Below are positions 57,621-64,000 of a stretch of 64,000 bases of DNA, piece after piece; the first letter of the stretch is position 1; each line of letters opens with the position of its first letter. The position numbers and the translations under genes are program-made. Under the pieces are notes generated by a model, which did no database searches, was not told where the DNA came from, and saw nothing but the letters and a program-made list of their open reading frames with translations. The stretch comes from Megalobrama amblycephala. Its lineage: Eukaryota; Chordata; Actinopteri; Cypriniformes; Xenocyprididae. The stretch is from the NCBI RefSeq assembly GCF_018812025.1, contig NC_063049.1:37739447-37803446 (forward strand). The letters run 5' to 3'.

Positions 57621-58389
57621 TTATAACAAATTGTTTTATTTATAATATTATTATTATTATTATTATGGAAAAATTCATTCATTAATTCATTTTTATTTTA
57701 TTTTTTTACAGAAGTTATTCTGCGCTTATTAGAGTTTATCATAAATGCATTTTTGTTTTTTAGAGTATAACATTGTTAGTTTAGCAACACACTAATGCCA
57801 AAATAGTGTTCCAAATTAATTACTTATGACATTCTCTTCCAGTTAGGATCCTGTCTTAGAAGGTAGTTGTCTATGAAGGCAGTAGACAGCGAAACAGCTC
57901 ACTAGGTTTTGGAACAGAGCCCTCATCGCTCATTAAATCATTACACTGAAATGGGAAACTGTGTTTCTGTTGATTAAATGATCATATCTGAGCTGGTGTT
58001 CACGATAAATCTAAACGCCACAGAGGGGAGAGTGGGGACGTAGTCTGCATGCATGCACGATACCGTGTTACTATGGCACATAATCCCATGTTTGTGTGAG
58101 CGATGCACGGTGGCTCCCAGGAGCTCACTGAAAGACAATCCAGATGAAGGGGCCACGCTCAGGTTTCACCTCCATGAGCCAGCCCTGTTTGTGTTCCCGC
58201 AAAAGGCCACTGTGATTAGCAGACTTCAGAGAACCTGCATTCACACGTTAATTATAACCTTTTGGGCATACCAGACGACTCATCTAAATATTGTGTGCTA
58301 TGTCGTTAATCACTTTTGTAGTCTGTTTTAAGGTAAAGCTGTAATTCATATTTTTGCTTAAATGGGTGAATTTAACAAAACCTTTTTAG

Positions 58390-58509
<120 letters not shown>

Positions 58510-59151
58510 ATTATGAATTGAATGTTGAATATATATATATATATAATTTAAATATGACCTGGATGAAATATGACCTGGATGTTTTCGTGACATTCACCAA
58601 CATGTATTATTCCCTTCATGTAAACAAGTTGGTTCTGTTTGTCATCTCAATAGCTTTGAAGTGACGTGCACATTTCAGACACATGTCCCTGCCACCTGCG
58701 GACATTCCATGAGGTCAGCAGCACGTACTACAGCGATGCAGCCGCCCTCTGACTCAGAGGCTTAAGGCTGTTTTACTCCTGAGGGCTATCAAGACTGGCT
58801 AATGTCACCCAACACAGTGGCTACATCTGTCTCTGTCCAGCCCCCATCTCAGGGCACAGAGGGTGCTGATGAGAAAGGTAAGGAGCATCTGAATGGTGTG
58901 GCTGAGGATCTCCCTGTGGAGAAGATGATTCGGCACAGGGGAGCACTTTTCCCATAATCAGGGGTAAATTACCTGAGAGCGGGGTCAGGTTACACATTGA
59001 TTTCAGAGACAAACAAAGCCCCAGGACTGCCCGTAAACACTCACCCACTGCGCTAATGAGAGGACTGACCATGCAGTCCAGTCATGGTTTGATTGCAAAG
59101 CATAAATGCGTCATGTTACAGTGCATTGTTATTTTGTAACTGAAATTGCAC

Positions 59152-60451
59152 TTAAAGGTGCCCTCGAATGAAAAATTGAATTTATCTTGGCATAGTTAAA
59201 TAACAAGAGTTCAGTACATGGAAATGACATACAGTGAGTCTCAAACTCCATTGTTTCCTCCTTCTTATATAAATCTCATTTGTTTAAAAGACCTCAGAAG
59301 AACAGGCGAATCTCAACATAACACCGACTGTTACGTAACAGTCGGGGTATACGTCCCCAATATTTGCATATGCCAGCCCATGTTCCCAACATTATCATTA
59401 TGAAAGGCATTAGACAAGGGCAGAACGTCTGGATGTGCTGAGCTGAATCAACAAACTAGGTAAGCAAGAGCAACAGCGAAAAATGGCAGATGGAGCAATA
59501 ATAACTGACATGATCCATGATATCATGATATTTTTAGTGATATTTGTAAATTGTCTTTCTAAATAGGTGCTTCCCAATTCGCATACTTATGCACTATTCT
59601 ATGACGTTTTTAAGTATAAATAGTGCGAGTAGTGCGTTCACACTGAAAATTCCAAAAAGAAAAAGTACACTTTAAATACCCGGATGATGCACTAAATTAA
59701 CGGAAAAAACAAAGTGTGGAATGTTGGACACTTCGTGCACTCAACTGTCGCAGCTTTAATTACGTAGTGGAGGGGGAGAGGGTATCGGACTCCATTGTTA
59801 AATGACAAAATAACCTTATACAATTCACGCACTAATTGGATGAGTGCATAGTGCACAAGTACATAGTGTATAAGTGCATAGTGTATAGTGCGTCATTTGG
59901 GACGCAACTAATGTTTCATTAGCATGTTGCTAATGTACTGTTAAATGTGGCTAAAGTTACCATCGTTTCTTACTGTATTCACGGAGACAAGAGCCGTCGC
60001 TATTTTCATTTTTAAACACTTGCAGTCTGTATAATGCATAAACAACTTCATTCTTTATAAATCTCTCCAACAATGTGTAATGTTAGCTTTAGCCACGCAG
60101 CACTATCAAACTCATTCAGAATCAAATGTAAACAATATAACAGTATACAATACTCACATAATCCGACGCATGCATGCCGCACGCATGACGAACACTTTGT
60201 AAAGATATTAGCTGTGTAGACTTTAAGGCACCGTATAAGGCAAGCGTGAGCTCTGTGGGCGGAGAGCACGGGATTTAAAGGGGCCACAGCATAAATCGGC
60301 GCGTTTATAATGATGCCCCAAAATAGGCAGTTAAAAAAAATTATAAAAAAAAATCTATGGGGTATTTTGAGCTGAAACTTCACAGACACGTTCAGGGGAC
60401 ACCTTAGACTTATATTACATCTTGTGAAAACATAATCTAGGGCACCTTTAA
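59152..60451 (-). mobile_element. Family B element, copy 3, interrupted
   Basis: Reverse orientation, ends ttaaaggtgccctcgaatg and tagggcacctttaa. Palindrome at 59324-59345; insertion at about 59564-59909. Confidence 0.85.
59564..59909. mobile_element. 345-bp insertion nested in family B copy 3
   Basis: Inserted between sequences that are contiguous in copies 1 and 2. Ends aggtgcttcccaattcgc and atttgggacgcaact are imperfect inverses; interior rich in tgcatagtgcac-type repeats. Confidence 0.75.
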
Positions 60452-60732
60452 GTTCTTGAATTTGAATTATGGATGCAGAATTGCATAAATGTAAGGAGAA
60501 AGAATTGAAATAAATTGAATTTCAAAGATATTCATAACTGTGATTTTAACTAAAAAAAAAAAAAAAAAAAAAAGCAAAGTTCAAATCATTTTGAAAGTTT
60601 TGAAAAAAAGATGATAGATAGAAAAACGTCAGTTTGATCAGAAAAGTAATGGCAACCTGAGTCAGAATGGGATCTGAAAGATCTAGGAGGGGTTACTTTG
60701 GAGAAATTTTGGTTTCGGGTTAGGGATTTTGG

Positions 60733-60763
<31 letters not shown>

Positions 60764-62350
60764 GTTTTGTACAATAACAGTGTGTTGACTTGGCCAAGCC
60801 CCCTAAAAAGGAAAACAGAGTCACAACAGAGTCACAACGTCCATAACACAGCCATCAAACTGCACTTAAGTAACCCATAGACCGTTCCACTCGTTGAGCC
60901 CTCAATACCCAAACGGGCTTTCTGGGGTGCACAGAATATTTGCTAATCCTCAAGAACAGATGTCTTATTTTTGCCCTGAAATCCCTAGCTGGCTGGCTGG
61001 CGAGGGGAGTGAGCCCTCCAACGGATAAGCCTAGATTGGGGCCTTGCAGTGGGAAAGGTCAGGATCGGAGAGGAGCTGGATCCGGCAGGCCCGAGGGGAG
61101 GTAAGCGATCTGGGGGCCATACAGGAGATGGAACGAGTGAGAGAAAAAGAGCGTCACTGTCCTGTGCCACTTTCCTACCGGCCGTGAGATCTCCATACGG
61201 GGGACGAGTGCTTCGACATTTCCTTAGATCCTCTGCCAAGAGCGGAGCATCTGGCATGGTGTCAGGGACTGGCATTAGCGCGCATTAGCAGTGGGGGAGA
61301 CCCAGCCCTCTCCAGATTTGTCCCCTCCAGCAGGGGCATCACCAGGCAGGAGCTGCTCCAACCGCTAGACGAGGTGGGGAACTGCGGTGGAGGTTTGGGC
61401 TTCAAATCAATACACTTGCTTTCATTGGAACAATTAATTCACACAGGCGCCATATAATGAGAAAAACCGCATAGAGGCTCGGAGAATAAAATTAAGTGTG
61501 TAATGCATCCTATTAATTATTCCATGTTAAAATGTGGGACACACATGCATATTGTTCAATTAGAGCCATTGTAGTTCTCGGTGTGGACAATAACACCTTT
61601 CCTAATATTAGCCAGAGAGGGGAAAAAACAGCACCATGTGTTAGGTGCCTCCATTATGTCTGCGTACACGTCTATCCGGGGGCGGGTGTGACAGACAGAG
61701 AAATGGGAAAGATCCATTGGGAATATGCAGAAAAAATCCACAAGCAGCACTTGGTGAAAGTGATACTGCAGTTGTACCTACAGCAGAGTCCACAGGAGCA
61801 TCTGTCCATCCTGAGACATCCCGACAGAGCCCCAGATACCTCTCACGGTGGTGTTTAGGGGTGGGAATCTTTAGGCACCGCCAGATTTGATTTGCTTTTG
61901 ACACTCAGAAAAAATGAGCAAAAATTGTAGCTGTAGGGTTACAACAGCTTGTCACTGGAGTAGCACCCTTAAAGGGACATCTGTGAATATTATTTACCCC
62001 AAAAAGTTTTATAGTAGTACTTGAAGGGTACATTTTACGATATACATCTTTAGGTACTGTCCCAGTAGGCTGTTGTTCCCCAAAAGGTATAATTTTTCCA
62101 TTTTTTTTCTGACAGGGCAAGAAAGTACGCAGACAAGTTTCTGAGCAACCTGAAGTTCACTACAAAAAGAAAAAAAAACCTTAGGAACTAAAGCTAAAAC
62201 TAGACTTTAATTAATTTTAACAAGTTAAAAAAAAAGTCCCCAATAAGACATAGTACTTATATTCAAGATGCAATATATGAAAGCAAGTTTTAATATCTTA
62301 TACTCTGTCTACATACATTTTTTATGTTGTTTCAGGGATTTTAAAATATT

Positions 62351-63364
62351 TTAAAGGAGACCTATTATGCCCCTTTTCACAAGATCTAATATAAGTCTCT
62401 GGTGTCCCCAGAATGTGTCTGTGAAGTTTCAGCTAAAAAATACCCCACAGATCATTTATTATAGTTTGTCAAATTTGTCCATTTTGTGTGTCCCTTTAAA
62501 TGCAAATGAGCTGCTGCTCCCTGGCCCTTTTCCAAAAGAGGGCGGAGCTTTAACAGCACACGTTTCGGTTGCTCAACAACAACAAAGCTGGAGAATCTCA
62601 CGCAGCCAAAATGACGATTGTCAGTAACGGTGTTCAGCCTTACATTGTTCAAACCAGAGTCGGACACTGATTGAGAGACTCAGGAAGAAGTTACAAGTTT
62701 CATAATGCAACTGGACGTTTCTGAATGGTTAGTGGATAAATTTATGTAGTTGCTGTGGAGTTGATTCAACTCATCGACTAGCATGTGCTGTCGTGTTAGT
62801 CTTTTGTGCAAAACCCGTATGGACGCCAACTATACATAGCGTACCTGTTTGGCAAAGAGAGCCATACACACGCTTATGATTGCTATCAAATGCTATGAAT
62901 GGTGTAATGTTTTTTCCAAAATATTGATCAGACAGAAACGCTACTTTTTTAGCAATCCAGCTTGCCAGGGTCAACTTGCAAGGAATCCAAGCTAACGAGA
63001 CTCTAAATAGTGTTCTGTGCTCGTCTGTGCAGTCAACGACAGAACAGTTAGCATGCTTTGCTCGAACTTTTGCCATGGCCTTAGAACTGATGCACAATTT
63101 TCGCTTGCAAAAACAAAATGGTGGCGTTGTGGGTGGAAACGTGCAGATTAAGGGGTGGTAATATTACAATAAGATCCTCTCTTACGTCACAAGGGGAGCG
63201 AAATCTGAGCAGCTTGTTTTTTCACATGTTTGCAGAGAAAGGCTATCCAAAACAAAGTTACTTGGTTGTCCTTTTTCACATTTTCTGGTTTGGCAGATGC
63301 ACCGGGAACCCGATTATAGCACTTAAACAGAAAAAGTCAGATTTTCATGATACGTCCCCTTTAA
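62351..63364. mobile_element. Family C element, about 1 kb
   Basis: Ends ttaaaggagacctattatg and catgatacgtccccttta are inverted. Shares its left third, reversed, with 19375-20020. No conserved open frame. Confidence 0.8.
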
Positions 63365-64000
63365 GTATAAAATAAGACAAAAGTATCCATTAAGGATAGG
63401 ATTTTTGCAAAGTTGTCAATTTGAATATGCTTTCTGTTTTCGTGCATGACCATGATCAACTTAAGTGAAGTCTATGTAAATACACTGATGTATTATATTA
63501 AATATAATTATTAAAGGTGAAGTGTGTCATTTTTTTTTTTTTTTTTTATGTCACTAGTGGTAGCAAATGGAATTGCAGTCTCTTTGTGTGGCCAGATTAG
63601 GCTGCAAATAGCAGTAGTTTTGAGCTGGAAACCAGCTTGGCTGTACAATGGAAGATGGGGAAGTATTAGAAACTTGTACATTTCTGTTTGGAGATGCTTA
63701 TGGCCTAGATATTATAAACTTACATTTTGATAATAAATTGTGAAATAGAAAACACTTGAAAACAGAAGGAAGCACTCTTCCACAGAAGGAAGAAAATCAT
63801 ATGAGTTTGGAATGAAATGATGAAATGAACTTCTTTAACTGGGTCACTGTAGACTTGAACTACAACTTTAACTCTTTTAATGAATCTTTTTTTTTTTGTC
63901 TTTTATGTGAAACAGGATCAAGGTACCTGACTCTAACAGGCATATACACAGTTTGGGCTGGCCAGAAAACATCCCAGCTGAAGTAAGAGCGCTCCAGTCA

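Noticed and set aside
61049..61288. Frames on both strands near the window end as a possible cerkl N-terminal exon
   Set aside because: No match to the expected CERKL N-terminal or PH-like sequence and no fitting donor phase.

Overview
The window is vertebrate nuclear DNA, almost certainly from a cyprinid-type teleost. Coding sequence sits in short exons with GT..AG introns. The two genes found are vertebrate orthologues, and most of the rest is AT-rich, full of microsatellites and of short non-autonomous DNA transposons of the kinds common in cyprinid genomes. There are no prokaryotic genes, no CRISPR array and no recognisable tRNA or rRNA gene. The species cannot be fixed from sequence alone.

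Two genes are present, converging tail to tail. (1) Positions 435-5526, plus strand: the last ten coding exons of an integrin alpha subunit, identified as integrin alpha-4 (itga4). They encode the membrane-proximal leg (calf) domains, the transmembrane helix and a short cytoplasmic tail with the GFFKR motif and an RDSW sequence. (2) Positions 54828-9214, minus strand: eleven coding exons of cerkl (ceramide kinase-like), from near the start of the diacylglycerol-kinase-type catalytic domain to the stop codon. The phases of all joined exons agree, and the deduced protein follows human CERKL. The cerkl exons upstream of 54828 were not found and probably lie to the right of the window. The ITGA4-CERKL tail-to-tail order is also that of human chromosome 2, which independently supports both calls.

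Layout: 1-5526 itga4 exons and introns. 5527-9213 convergent intergenic interval, containing a 12-bp perfect hairpin just after the itga4 stop and a 1.1-kb mosaic of inverted modules separated by TG/CA/TA tracts. 9214-54828 cerkl, with introns up to 12 kb loaded with mobile elements. 54829-64000 probably the next cerkl intron, with a decayed Tc1-type transposase gene and more transposon copies.

The most interesting non-genic content is nested transposition that can be read at base level: TA-flanked elements inserted in older elements whose unoccupied counterparts lie elsewhere in the window, a TTAA-flanked piggyBac-like element, an 850-bp fold-back built from a Tc1 transposase remnant, an insertion flanked by an 11-bp duplication, and a 22-bp perfect palindrome with a TTACGTAA core kept in all three copies of one family. 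Several repeat-poor, homeodomain-motif-rich stretches in cerkl introns are candidate conserved enhancers. I found no convincing undescribed protein-coding system; the long open frames outside the two genes are microsatellites or transposon remnants.
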